Assembly (NCBI GenBank): GCA_017383485.1
Contig: JAFNXM010000005.1
Span: 98,907-162,906, forward strand
DNA from: Bacteroidaceae bacterium
Lineage (GTDB): Bacteria; Bacteroidota; Bacteroidia; Bacteroidales; Bacteroidaceae
Direction: 5' to 3'
Length of the DNA: 64,000 nucleotides
Notes under the pieces: model-generated
The model's input: only the letters and a program-made list of their open reading frames with translations
Database searches by the model: none
What the model was told of the DNA's origin: nothing
Made by a program: the position numbers and the translations under genes
Part shown: positions 26,022-34,793 of the stretch, piece by piece
How positions within the stretch are numbered: position 1 is the stretch's first letter
Layout of the letters: each line of letters starts with the position of its first letter

Positions 26022-28928
26022 ATGAAGATCAAGTACATTCTTTCAACTATGGCGCTGGCAGCTACGACTGCTGCTATGGCGCAACAAGTGACTATTTCGC
26101 CTATCCCACAGAGCGTGGCATGGGGCGACAAGGCGTATGATAGCGCCAGTGCTACCTATACCCTGCAAGGCGCCGACCAAGCCGATGCCGATGCCGTAAG
26201 AGCACTCAAGGCTAAGTGTCAAGTGACCGATGGCGCAGGTGCCGTGACCATCGTGATGGGTGAACGCGGCGATGCAGCAGTGGCTGAATATGCTGGCGAA
26301 ATCCCTGAAAAGGCAGAAGGCTACTTGCTGAAAGTGGAACCGGGCAAGGTGGTGATCGCTGGACACGACGGCGCAGGTACATTCTACGGCGTGCAGTCGT
26401 TCCTGCAAGTGGCAGCACAGCCACAGGTGATGAGCGTCACTATCAAGGACTGGCCAGACATCGTAGAACGTGGCGTGGTGGAAGGATTCTATGGCAACAA
26501 CTGGAGCCAAACGGACCGCATACGCCAATTCCAATTCTATGGCGCCAACAAGATGAACGTCTACATCTACGGCCCCAAGGATGACCCCTATCACCGTGGA
26601 CGCTGGCGCGAAAACTATCCCACAGCGCAGGCAGAAAAGATGCGCGAATTGGCACGCGTGGCTAAGGAAAACAAGGTGAAGTTTGTCTGGGCGGTACACC
26701 CCGGTAACGATATCAAATGGAATGCTGCCGACGAACAAAATGTGGTGAACAAACTCGAAAGCATGTACGCACTGGGCATACGCTCGTTTGCCGTATTCTT
26801 CGACGATATCTCGGGAGAAGGCACCAGCGGTATCAAGCAAGCACAACTGATGAACTATGTGACCGACAATTTCGTGAGAAAGCACGACGACGTCGACCCA
26901 CTCATCATCTGCCCCACCGAATACAACCGTGGCTGGAGTGGCAACACCTATCACTTCGAATTGCGCGACAATATGTACGAAGAGGTGCGCATCATGTGGA
27001 CCGGCAACAGCGTGGTCGACTTCATCAACAAATCAGACTTGCAATGGATCAACCCACGTATCGGTCGCAAGGCCTACATATGGTTGAACTATCCAGTGAC
27101 CGACTACTGCGGACGCCACCTGCTGATGGGACCCACATTCGGCGACGACCTTGATATCGAGGATATGGTGTCGGGCTACACTTCCAACCCTATGGAATAT
27201 GCCGAAGCATCTATGTTGTCACTCTACAGCGTGGCAGACTATACATGGAACATGGGCGCCTACGATAGCGACGCTTCGTGGGAACGCGCTATCAAGTATC
27301 TGATGCCCGAGCGCGCCGAGGCCTTCCGCCTGTTCTGCCAGCACAACGTGGACCTGGGTGTCAACACACACGGCTTGCGCCGCACCAACGAATCGACCGA
27401 ATTCAAGGGCGTAGCCACACGATTCAACAACGGCATAGCCAAGGGATACGACGCTTCGCTCGTGGCGGAAATGAAGGCACAGTTTGACCTGATGGTCGAT
27501 GCTGCCGACGTGCTCCTGGCCAATACCGACCAACCCGAACTGACCGCCGAAATCACACCATGGGTGCAAGTGATGCGCCACACCGGTGTGCGCGGACAAG
27601 CACTGATGGAGATGTACACCTGCCTGAACGACAAGAATCCCGAAGCCTTCGTCGAAGCCTATCTGACCTACTTGGAAAATACACGAGCACAGGACAAGGT
27701 GATGTCGCGCGACTTCGACGGCTCGATCATGCGCGTCAATCCTATCGTGGCAGAGGTCGTGGTGCAACCTTTCATCAAGCAACACTTGGGCAACTTGATC
27801 GCCGAATATCGCCAAAACTATGACTACCGCCTCGACGTATTCCCCGCCGAACTCTTGGAAAAGGGTGAATACTATATCAAATACCAAGGCAAGTATCTGA
27901 CCAATACCAACGATGGCGGCACAGGCGGCAATCCAACCTTCCAAGCCAATATCGACGATGTGAACCCCACACGCCAGCACTGGACTATCCAGGTGGATAT
28001 GGAGACTGGTCGCTACAAGATCATCAACGCTAAGGACAGCCGCTATCTGAATGAATTGGGCAACTTCACCGCCAACAATTCGACCAACCCCTACGAAGCG
28101 GCATGGCACACCTACAACCTGTATCGCCTGAACGGTAAGTACGCCATCCAAAATGGTGGTAGCGCAGGCAATAAGTTCTGGACAGCCAACTCTACTCGTA
28201 TCTCGCAAGATTCACAAACTACACTCAACACCGACCGCTTCATCTTCGAAATCGTACCTGTGAGCGGCGAGGTGGCTCACCCTGTGATCGAGGCTGGCAA
28301 GGAATACGTCATCCGCGACGAGAGCGGCAAATATCTGACCAACCCTAATCCTAATGGCTCGGGCAGTTACCCACAATTCCGCATACTCAACGTCGTGCAA
28401 AAGCAAAACCAATTGTGGAAGTTCACTATCGACCCTGTCAAGAAGCGCTACAAACTCGTTTCAGCCAAGGACAACAGATACGTCAACGAACTGGGTGACT
28501 TCGGTGTCAATGCCTTCTACAACGACTGGAATACTTACAACTTGACAGAAATGGGCGGCCTCTTCTCTATCCAAAATGCTGAATCTGCAGGTACAAACTA
28601 CTGGGTGGTGAACAACGGACGCATCGAACCCAAGAATGTCGAACGTGCCGAAGCCTTCCAGTTTAATATTACGACCTACGAGGAAGCGACAGACTTGCAA
28701 CAAGTCCTGCGCGACAACGGCGACATCCACTGCTACATCGACGGCGACAACCTCTGCGTAGAATCTGCAGAACCCGTGCAAAGCATCACTATCCGCAGCG
28801 TGGACGGCAAGACACTGCGCACCGTACAATCAGCACCTCAAATCTCATTGTTCGGACTCCAGGGCAGCATCTACTTGGCTACCGTACAAACCGCTACGGC
28901 TACCAAGACGCTGAAGTTGGCTAAGTGA
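26022..28928 (+). CDS. Secreted GH84 beta-N-acetylglucosaminidase
   Basis: 968 aa, signal peptide MKIKYILSTMALAATTAAMA. A GH84 N-terminal alpha/beta domain (~22-145) precedes the catalytic barrel (~146-440): RGVVEGFYGNNWS, GANKMNVYIYGPKDDPYHR, and the paired aspartates in FAVFFDDISGEG that define GH84 chemistry. A helical domain follows, then two beta-trefoil-like modules (~610-750 and ~765-880; GEYYIKYQGKYLTN, KEYVIRDESGKYLTN). The C-terminus (ITIRSVDGKTL...GSIYLATV..KTLKLAK) looks like a type IX sorting domain. Family members remove terminal GlcNAc from glycoproteins or cleave hyaluronan-like chains. It sits between two sialidases, which fits stepwise host-glycan removal. Confidence 0.93.
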   Translation: MKIKYILSTMALAATTAAMAQQVTISPIPQSVAWGDKAYDSASATYTLQGADQADADAVRALKAKCQVTDGAGAVTIVMGERGDAAVAEYAGEIPEKAEGYLLKVEPGKVVIAGHDGAGTFYGVQSFLQVAAQPQVMSVTIKDWPDIVERGVVEGFYGNNWSQTDRIRQFQFYGANKMNVYIYGPKDDPYHRGRWRENYPTAQAEKMRELARVAKENKVKFVWAVHPGNDIKWNAADEQNVVNKLESMYALGIRSFAVFFDDISGEGTSGIKQAQLMNYVTDNFVRKHDDVDPLIICPTEYNRGWSGNTYHFELRDNMYEEVRIMWTGNSVVDFINKSDLQWINPRIGRKAYIWLNYPVTDYCGRHLLMGPTFGDDLDIEDMVSGYTSNPMEYAEASMLSLYSVADYTWNMGAYDSDASWERAIKYLMPERAEAFRLFCQHNVDLGVNTHGLRRTNESTEFKGVATRFNNGIAKGYDASLVAEMKAQFDLMVDAADVLLANTDQPELTAEITPWVQVMRHTGVRGQALMEMYTCLNDKNPEAFVEAYLTYLENTRAQDKVMSRDFDGSIMRVNPIVAEVVVQPFIKQHLGNLIAEYRQNYDYRLDVFPAELLEKGEYYIKYQGKYLTNTNDGGTGGNPTFQANIDDVNPTRQHWTIQVDMETGRYKIINAKDSRYLNELGNFTANNSTNPYEAAWHTYNLYRLNGKYAIQNGGSAGNKFWTANSTRISQDSQTTLNTDRFIFEIVPVSGEVAHPVIEAGKEYVIRDESGKYLTNPNPNGSGSYPQFRILNVVQKQNQLWKFTIDPVKKRYKLVSAKDNRYVNELGDFGVNAFYNDWNTYNLTEMGGLFSIQNAESAGTNYWVVNNGRIEPKNVERAEAFQFNITTYEEATDLQQVLRDNGDIHCYIDGDNLCVESAEPVQSITIRSVDGKTLRTVQSAPQISLFGLQGSIYLATVQTATATKTLKLAK

Positions 28929-29148
28929 TCCTGAATAAAAGAGGTCTCACGCCTGAATAAGTAGTCTCACGCAAATCCAAGAATCTAAGAATCTTTTTTA
29001 GAATAATTTTTATAGATTCCCCAGATTTGCGTGAGGTTTTTAGAAATCCCTTCAGGACTACATTTACCAGAGTCTTTCGACTCAATATTTTTATAGTATT
29101 TATAGGTCCTTAACCCCTTGCCTTTAACCTTTAATTCTTTTCAAAAAC
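28929..29148. repeat. GH84–sialidase gap with TCTCACGCAAATC inverted repeat
   Basis: TCTCACGCAAATC (28965-28977) pairs with GATTTGCGTGAG (29024-29035), the same core as the repeat near 1811-2027; a partial third copy (GGTCTCACGC) begins at 28953. An AAGAATCT/AGATTC inner pair would extend the hairpin. Near 29107-29140 a TTAACC/TTTAACC-rich stretch precedes the sialidase start. Confidence 0.65.
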
Positions 29149-30336
29149 ATGAAAAAAATCCTTACTGCATTTCTCTTGACGCTCTCGGCGTCGACTATGG
29201 CGCAAACTGTGCTGTTTCACACGGGCGACGCTACTGGCTATCCCTATCGCATCCCTGCCATCACGACGACGGCACAGGGCAAGGTGGTGGCGCTGACTGA
29301 CATCCGTCCCTGTGGCGGCGATATCGGTTATGGTCGTGTGGACATCCTGGGTCGTACCAGCCTGGACGGCGGCGCGACTTGGGGCAATGTGCAAAATGTA
29401 TTGGTCGGTACGGGTTCGGGCCCCGAGACTGGATATGGCGACGCTTGCCTGGTGGCTGATAGCAAACGCGAAGAATTGCTGTTGGTCTGCGTGTCGGGCG
29501 ACGTGCCCTATTGGAATTCGCGCGTGGAAAAGAGTCAACGCTTCGTGGCGACTTGGGGCAAATGGAACAAGAAGACACAGCAGTGGGAATGGCAGAAGCC
29601 GGTGGACCAAACGGCGCATGTGTACAAGGAACTGCTGGGAGGACGCATCAATGGTTTGTTTATGGGCAGCGGACGCATCTGTCAGAGCACCAAGGTCAAG
29701 GTGGGCAAGTACTATCGCCTGTATGCTGCGCTCTGTACGCACCGCGGCAACTTCGTGCTCTATTCGGACAACTTCGGTCGCTCGTGGAATGTCCTGGGTA
29801 GCGCTACCGAATCGTGTGCGCCAAAGGGTGACGAACCTAAGTGCGAGGAATTGCCCGACGGCAGTGTGTTGCTCAGTTCGCGTAAGCACGGAGGCCGCTA
29901 CTTCAACGTGTTCCGCTTCACCAATGCCGAACGCGCCGAAGGCGTTTGGGGTCATCCCGTCGACTCGCACCTGGCTCCCGGTGGCATCAAGAACGAGGGC
30001 ACGCCCTGCAACGGCGAAATCATGATCGTCCGTGCCGTGGTCGATGGCAAGCGTGGCACCTACGCACTGCAAAGTGTACCCGCAGGTCCTGGCCGCCGCG
30101 ATGTGTCGATCTATTGGAAGAAGTTGGAAAAGCCCTGCGACTACAACACGCCCCTACGCTTTGCCTCAAACTGGCAAGGCGTCTATCAGGTGAGCCACAC
30201 TTCGTCGGCCTACTCCACCATGACCCTGTTGCCCGACGGCCGCATCGGTTTCTATTGGGAAGAAGGCGAGCGCCCTGGCGGATACGACATGGCGTTCAAA
30301 GCCATCTCGGTGGAGGAAATCGTGAAGGGGAAATAA
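29149..30336 (+). CDS. Secreted GH33 sialidase
   Basis: 395 aa: signal peptide (MKKILTAFLLTLSASTMA) and a single six-bladed propeller, without the carbohydrate-binding domain or C-terminal tail seen on the larger enzyme. The arginine motif is YPYRIPAI (~28-35); Asp boxes TSLDGGATW and YSDNFGRSW are clear and others weak. The probable catalytic tyrosine lies in HTSSAYSTM near the end, with the acid/base Asp in the TDIRPCGGDIG region. It hydrolyses terminal sialic acids, probably in the periplasm or at the surface. A short hairpin terminator follows at 30363-30392. Confidence 0.92.
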   Translation: MKKILTAFLLTLSASTMAQTVLFHTGDATGYPYRIPAITTTAQGKVVALTDIRPCGGDIGYGRVDILGRTSLDGGATWGNVQNVLVGTGSGPETGYGDACLVADSKREELLLVCVSGDVPYWNSRVEKSQRFVATWGKWNKKTQQWEWQKPVDQTAHVYKELLGGRINGLFMGSGRICQSTKVKVGKYYRLYAALCTHRGNFVLYSDNFGRSWNVLGSATESCAPKGDEPKCEELPDGSVLLSSRKHGGRYFNVFRFTNAERAEGVWGHPVDSHLAPGGIKNEGTPCNGEIMIVRAVVDGKRGTYALQSVPAGPGRRDVSIYWKKLEKPCDYNTPLRFASNWQGVYQVSHTSSAYSTMTLLPDGRIGFYWEEGERPGGYDMAFKAISVEEIVKGK

Positions 30337-30362
30337 ACAGGAATAATACTTGATATGATAGA

Positions 30363-30400
30363 GTAGGAGGGTAGCGAAGAGCGCCTTCCTACTTTCTCTT
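30363..30400 (+). terminator. Hairpin terminator after the GH33 sialidase
   Basis: GTAGGAGGG and CCTTCCTAC arms around an ~11-nt loop, followed by a T-rich stretch (TTTCTCTTTTT). Confidence 0.6.
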
Positions 30401-30443
30401 TTTAGTATAAATCAACCAAAGATTTTATTCCTCAAGAGGGGCT

Positions 30444-30531
30444 GAAAACTTCGCGACGCCTCGTTGAAAACTTCGCGACGCCTCGTGAAAAAAAGGTCTA
30501 ATGTTTTTTGAAAAAGGTCTAACCTTTTTTT
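30444..30531 (+). repeat. Dispersed element copy F (2 units)
   Basis: Two 22-bp units (AAAACTTCGCGACGCCTCGT) then modules GGTCTAATG and GGTCTAACC between A and T runs. It lies between the convergent sialidase and aminopeptidase genes. Confidence 0.9.
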
Positions 30532-30598
30532 CTTTACTTAAAATAGGCTGACAAAAAGCCTTACGAAACGCGTTGCAAAAAGTCGGGCTTTGACAACA

Positions 30599-30637
30599 GA
30601 AAAAGGTTGAGTGCCACGCGGGCGCCCAACCTTTTCT
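30599..30637. terminator. Bidirectional terminator
   Basis: AGAAAAAGGTTG-GTGCC pairs with GGCGCCCAACCTTTTCT (one bulge) around ACGCGG. It lies 36 bp beyond the aminopeptidase stop and faces the sialidase gene. Confidence 0.65.
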
Positions 30638-30672
30638 ATGAAATTCTGGTTTTTTTCAGTCAAATGTACTCA

Positions 30673-32526
30673 TTACGCTTCGATCATTCTTGTCGCTTCG
30701 ATGAGCCAGCGCTTTTCCATCTCGTCGTCAAGCAGCGGCAACAATCTATCGCACACCATGGTGTGATAGTCGTTGAGCCATGCCACCTCGGCGGCTGAGA
30801 GTTGGTCCAGATAGACGGGGCGCAGGTCGAAGGGGCAGAGCGTGAGTGTCTCGAAGCGGAAGAAGCGGCCGAAGGGCGTCTCCTCGGCAGGCAAGGCTAG
30901 GAGCAGATTCTCCAGGCGTACGCCAAATTGTCCCGCTACGTAGATGCCGGGCTCGTTGGATACGATCATACCGGCGCGGAAGGGGAGCAGTGTGCCCGGC
31001 GTCATATTCTTGCGAATCTGATGCGGACCTTCGTGCACGCCCAGGTTGGCACCTACGCCATGTCCCGTACCGTGTCCGAAGTCATAACCCTCGAGCCACA
31101 TCTGATAGCGGGCTGCTGTGTCCAACTGCAGACCTGTGATGCCCTCGGGGTAGCGGCCCATCGCCAGGGATATATGTGCTTTCAACACCAGCGTATAGGC
31201 TTTGCGCTCCTCCTCGGTCAGGCGACCCAGGGCGACGGTGCGTGTCAAGTCCGTCGTAGCGTCTTCGTACTGTGCGCCCGAGTCGAGCAACAACAATCCG
31301 CGGGCTTCCAGCACGGCGGCGCTGTCGGCCTCGGCTTCGTAGTGTACGATGGCGCCATTGGGACCGTATGCAGCGATTGTGCCGAAGCTGAGCGAACAAT
31401 ATCTATCGCCCTCGGCACGCAGTGCGGTCAAGACTTCATCAGCATTGACTTCGGTGAAATTACCCTCTGCCACATGCTCGTCCAGTCGGCTCAAAAATCT
31501 GACCATCGCTACGCCATCGCGCTCCATAGCACGGCGGAAACCAGCAATCTCGGCTTCATTTTTCACAGCACGCAGGGCAGGGATGGGCGAGTCGGCGAAG
31601 GCGTATTCCACATCGTTGGCTTCGCAGAAGGAGATCACGCCGCAGTTCATCGCTTTGGTAAAGTAGACCTTGATATCATAGTCCTCCTTTCTGGTCAGAA
31701 GCATTTGCTTCCACGCATCATAGGGCATCACGCTTACAGCGGCTTCGCTCAGATGTCGGCTGGCTTCTGGCGTCAGTTTCTTCTGGTCTACAAATAGCGT
31801 AGCGCCTTTCTCCTCGACCAGTAGGTAACTGACAAAGTACGGATTGTACTGTATATCATCGCCGCGCAGGTTCAATAGCCATGCTATCTCGGACAGATCG
31901 CTCAGCAGGAATGCACGCGAGTTGTGGCTGATCTTGCCTATTTCACAGCGCACCCGATTCATTTTCTCGCTCACCTCGACACCAGCGTCGCAGATGTGCT
32001 GCAGGCGAATAGTACCGTCGGGCAGGGCCGGGCGATCCAACCATAGTGTGTCGAAGGGGTCGCTCTCGGTCGCCTCGAAGTGGAGCATGCCGTTCAGGGC
32101 AGAGACACTTTCCAACAAGTCCAGGGATGTGATCTCGCCCACGTAACCCACGGTCAGCGGTTCGGCGCCGATTTCCTTCATCAACCAATAGTTGGGCGGC
32201 AAGACGCCGTCTTCACCTTCGCGCATCAGTGTGAATGGCGAGCCAGCCAATTGCTGTTCGGCCTGCAGGAAGTAGCGTGAATCCGTCCACAGGGCTGCGC
32301 TCTTCAGAGTGACGAGTGCCAGGCCCGCGCTACCGGTAAATCCGGTCAACCATTGACGCACTTTCCAACGCTCGGGCAGATATTCGCTACCGTGTGGGTC
32401 GGCGGTGGGTACGATCAAGGCGGCGTAGCCACGTTCCAGCATCCACTGGCGCAGCAGTCCGACACGCTCCACCGCAGGATGCACCGCAGCAGCCGTCTCT
32501 TTATTCAAATCTTGTAAATCCGTCAT
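30673..32526 (-). CDS. Xaa-Pro aminopeptidase (M24B, long form)
   Basis: 617 aa, the three-domain form: two creatinase-like N-terminal domains (~15-160 and ~165-330) and a C-terminal pita-bread M24 domain (~335-560), followed by a short helical tail. It removes N-terminal residues before proline, probably in the cytoplasm, since no signal peptide is present. Dinuclear metal ligands are all visible: D in LLLLDSGAQYEDATTDLT (two aspartates; shown as LDSGAQY and TTDLTRT), H in GHGTGHGVG, E in NEPGIY and E in VRLENL. It is monocistronic apart from the YqaE gene 57 bp beyond its start. Confidence 0.92.
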   Translation of the reverse strand: MTDLQDLNKETAAAVHPAVERVGLLRQWMLERGYAALIVPTADPHGSEYLPERWKVRQWLTGFTGSAGLALVTLKSAALWTDSRYFLQAEQQLAGSPFTLMREGEDGVLPPNYWLMKEIGAEPLTVGYVGEITSLDLLESVSALNGMLHFEATESDPFDTLWLDRPALPDGTIRLQHICDAGVEVSEKMNRVRCEIGKISHNSRAFLLSDLSEIAWLLNLRGDDIQYNPYFVSYLLVEEKGATLFVDQKKLTPEASRHLSEAAVSVMPYDAWKQMLLTRKEDYDIKVYFTKAMNCGVISFCEANDVEYAFADSPIPALRAVKNEAEIAGFRRAMERDGVAMVRFLSRLDEHVAEGNFTEVNADEVLTALRAEGDRYCSLSFGTIAAYGPNGAIVHYEAEADSAAVLEARGLLLLDSGAQYEDATTDLTRTVALGRLTEEERKAYTLVLKAHISLAMGRYPEGITGLQLDTAARYQMWLEGYDFGHGTGHGVGANLGVHEGPHQIRKNMTPGTLLPFRAGMIVSNEPGIYVAGQFGVRLENLLLALPAEETPFGRFFRFETLTLCPFDLRPVYLDQLSAAEVAWLNDYHTMVCDRLLPLLDDEMEKRWLIEATRMIEA

Positions 32527-32583
32527 GTTCGTTTCTTTTTCCTTTCTCTTGTTTATTCTGTAAGTGGGAATTTCCCCTGCAGA

Positions 32584-32736
32584 TTACTCCTTGTTCAAAA
32601 TTACCAAGGCACCGATGACACCGGGTACCCATCCCAGAGCGGTGAGAATAAAGATAATCAAAAAAGAACCACAGCCCTTGTCTACAACTGCAAGGGGAGG
32701 AAAAATAATAGCAAGGATAACTCTAAGTAAAGACAT
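32584..32736 (-). CDS. YqaE/Pmp3 family small membrane protein
   Basis: 50 aa, start chosen at MSLLRVILAIIFPPLAV because this begins the conserved family core; an upstream in-frame Met would cross the promoter. Two transmembrane helices, IFPPLAV...GCGSFLIIFILTALGW and VPGVIGALVIL, match the UPF0057 family (usual length ~50-55). Homologues in yeast and plants affect membrane potential and salt tolerance; in bacteria the role is unclear. Confidence 0.88.
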   Translation of the reverse strand: MSLLRVILAIIFPPLAVVDKGCGSFLIIFILTALGWVPGVIGALVILNKE

Positions 32737-33060
32737 ATTTCTATATATATAAGTGTGTGTAAAAATCAAATTGCGCACTGTCGCAACGCATTTGCAAATA
32801 TAAACATTTTTTGTCACCTGCTGTAGTATCGTCTGTGCCTTTTGTGGAAAAATCTGCATTTCGTTCCTGTCGTTTCTACCAAGACCTCGTGATATTTTGC
32901 CCTGTTGTGGTGGGAAAATGGTCTTTCCTTTGTGAATTTTGAGAAAAGTTAAAAAAATATTGCACTTTTGTGTTACAAATCGCACCTTGCTGCGTTATAC
33001 AGATAGAAAGCGCTCGAGAAAGTCCGCTACCATAAGTTAAACATCAACCTTTCCCAAAAG
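32737..33060. promoter_or_regulatory. Divergent promoter region yqaE / sigma factor
   Basis: 324 bp without a gene. TATATTTG on the minus strand (32802-32795) is a plausible yqaE -7 box, giving a ~50-nt leader. On the plus strand CACTTTTG near 32963 is a weak candidate for the sigma gene. No dispersed element is present here. Confidence 0.4.
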
Positions 33061-33669
33061 ATGCAACACAACGAATCCGACATGCACCGCAACGACATAT
33101 CGCCACACCACGGCGATATGTTGGGGGAAGGGTTTGTCTCGGGACAAGCAAGTAATACTTCGCGCGAAAAAACATTCACCAACGTGTTCCAGCGTCTGAA
33201 TCGGCGCCTGCTACATCTGGCCCGCGGGATACTGGGCAACGAGATGGAGGCAGAAGATGCCGTGCAGGAGTCCTTCTGCAGGATGTGGGAGCGCCGAGAG
33301 CAAATGGGCAGCGAAGGCGAAGTGGCTGCGATGATCACCACCACCGTAAAAAATGTCAGCATCGACACCCTGCGCCGACAGTCGCACACTGGGACGATAG
33401 ATATCGACGAGGTGGCAGAAACCCCAAGCACCGCCGAGGCAGAAACCAACGAAGCCGAAGAGCGATTCCGCCGCATCGAGGCTCTGATCGAAAGCGAACT
33501 TTCGCCTACAGCACGCCACGTGCTCAGACGCCGAGAATATGATGGTGCAGACTTTGACACAATAGCGCAGGAATTAAACCTACAACCCACAGCAGTCAGG
33601 ATGCATCTGTCGCGAGCGAGACAAAAAATAATGAATGCTTATTTAGAACTACAACGCCATGAAACCTAA
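33061..33669 (+). CDS. ECF-type RNA polymerase sigma factor
   Basis: 202 aa, normal size. Sigma region 2 spans ~38-105 (FTNVFQRLNRRLLHLA, AEDAVQESFCRMW) and region 4 ~140-200 (ESELSPTARHVLRRRE, FDTIAQELNLQPTAVRMHL). An acidic linker (TAEAETNEAEE) joins them. The N-terminal ~35 residues are His/Asn-rich and not conserved; a later start is possible. It is followed, with an 11-nt overlap, by a single-pass membrane protein that is probably its partner. Confidence 0.9.
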   Translation: MQHNESDMHRNDISPHHGDMLGEGFVSGQASNTSREKTFTNVFQRLNRRLLHLARGILGNEMEAEDAVQESFCRMWERREQMGSEGEVAAMITTTVKNVSIDTLRRQSHTGTIDIDEVAETPSTAEAETNEAEERFRRIEALIESELSPTARHVLRRREYDGADFDTIAQELNLQPTAVRMHLSRARQKIMNAYLELQRHET

Positions 33670-34297
33670 TCCCCAAGATACCCGACCAACGCCCCCCTTG
33701 ACGGCGCAACAAGCACGCAAGGTGGCGGATCGCTACATGCAGGGACTCACCTCGGTGGCCGAGGAACAGGCCTTGGCGCAATTCCTCAAGACACCGGCTG
33801 GTGCAGATGCCGAATTTGACGCCCTGCGCGCCGTCTTCGCTTATCTGGATATGGGCAGATTGATGCATGCCAAGGCCTCTACGCCAGTCCAGACCACTTC
33901 CGCAAAAGTAGCCGACACCAAGAGTACACCACAGAGGACTCAGGATGTTTTATCCCAATCGCAGAGCGCATCACACAAACCCCTGAGCGCATCACATAAA
34001 CCTCAGGCCGCACGCCATCTGACCTTGTCGCCACGACTATTGAAGTCAGCTGCTGCCATCGCCGCATTGGTCGTAGGCGGATGGATGTGTTGGGAATTTC
34101 TCCCTACTTTGCAGCAACGATCCCTCGATACAGAGAATATGGCAATAGCCTATGTGGGCGGTAAGCCTATCACCGATGCTGCCACAGTAGACCGTATGCT
34201 GCAGGAGTCACTGCAAATGGTGAGCGAGTCCGAGGAAGTGGACATCGTGCAAGAGCAATTGAGCGATATGTTTAACACATTAGATGAAGAAGAATAA
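33659..34297 (+). CDS. Putative anti-sigma-like single-pass membrane protein
   Basis: 212 aa. The N-terminal ~65 residues (TAQQARKVADRYMQGLTSVAEEQ) resemble the cytoplasmic region of anti-sigma factors, with a Ser/Thr/Gln-rich linker (~80-125; SASHKPLSASHKPQ is an internal repeat), one transmembrane helix (~130-148, SAAAIAALVVGGWMCW) and an acidic C-terminal part. It overlaps the sigma gene by 11 nt and the next gene by one base (TAATG), which implies coupled translation. I see no zinc-binding HxxxCxxC motif, so the anti-sigma role rests on context. Confidence 0.7.
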   Translation: MKPNPQDTRPTPPLTAQQARKVADRYMQGLTSVAEEQALAQFLKTPAGADAEFDALRAVFAYLDMGRLMHAKASTPVQTTSAKVADTKSTPQRTQDVLSQSQSASHKPLSASHKPQAARHLTLSPRLLKSAAAIAALVVGGWMCWEFLPTLQQRSLDTENMAIAYVGGKPITDAATVDRMLQESLQMVSESEEVDIVQEQLSDMFNTLDEEE

Positions 34298-34749
34298 TGA
34301 AACGCCTATTACTACTGACAGCAATATACCTGAGCGTGCTCTGCTGTGCAATGGGTCAGCAACAATTGCACGTGGGCAAGTATTTCGGGCAAAATACAGG
34401 CATCGCCGACCGTCCATCTACCACCGAAATCATCGTGTCGGGCACCGAGGTCAAAAAATATGGATTGAAATATTATCACAGCCTGACCTTCGAGGCTACT
34501 GCGACTGAGATCGACGACGTGAGCCGCCTGGTCGAAAAGGACTTGGCTACGGCAACGGGAAAGCAACTGAGGCGTCTGGGTGGACGCATCGTTGTAGCAT
34601 TTTGCCAGGTGGGCACCAAGAACGGCATACACCAATATCTGTTGTTCAAAAATGCCCAGCCGCAGAAACAAGACGGCGCCAAGTTGACCATTATATACAT
34701 GGAGGGACCAGCCTCCGCCGAAAAGTTGCGCAAGCATTTGAGATTTTGA
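34297..34749 (+). CDS. Small exported protein (DUF6108-like)
   Basis: 150 aa with a signal peptide (MKRLLLLTAIYLSVLCCAMG). The mature part is a small alpha/beta domain with VSGTEVKKYGLKYYHSLTF and LTIIYMEGPAS. Its start codon shares a base with the stop of the preceding gene. Proteins like it occur in sigma-factor modules of Bacteroides and Prevotella, so it is probably a target or modulator of the module; its activity is unknown. Confidence 0.7.
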   Translation: MKRLLLLTAIYLSVLCCAMGQQQLHVGKYFGQNTGIADRPSTTEIIVSGTEVKKYGLKYYHSLTFEATATEIDDVSRLVEKDLATATGKQLRRLGGRIVVAFCQVGTKNGIHQYLLFKNAQPQKQDGAKLTIIYMEGPASAEKLRKHLRF

Positions 34750-34793
34750 AAACTACCCTAACCCTAATGTCAAACACTAAAAATAGAATAGAT

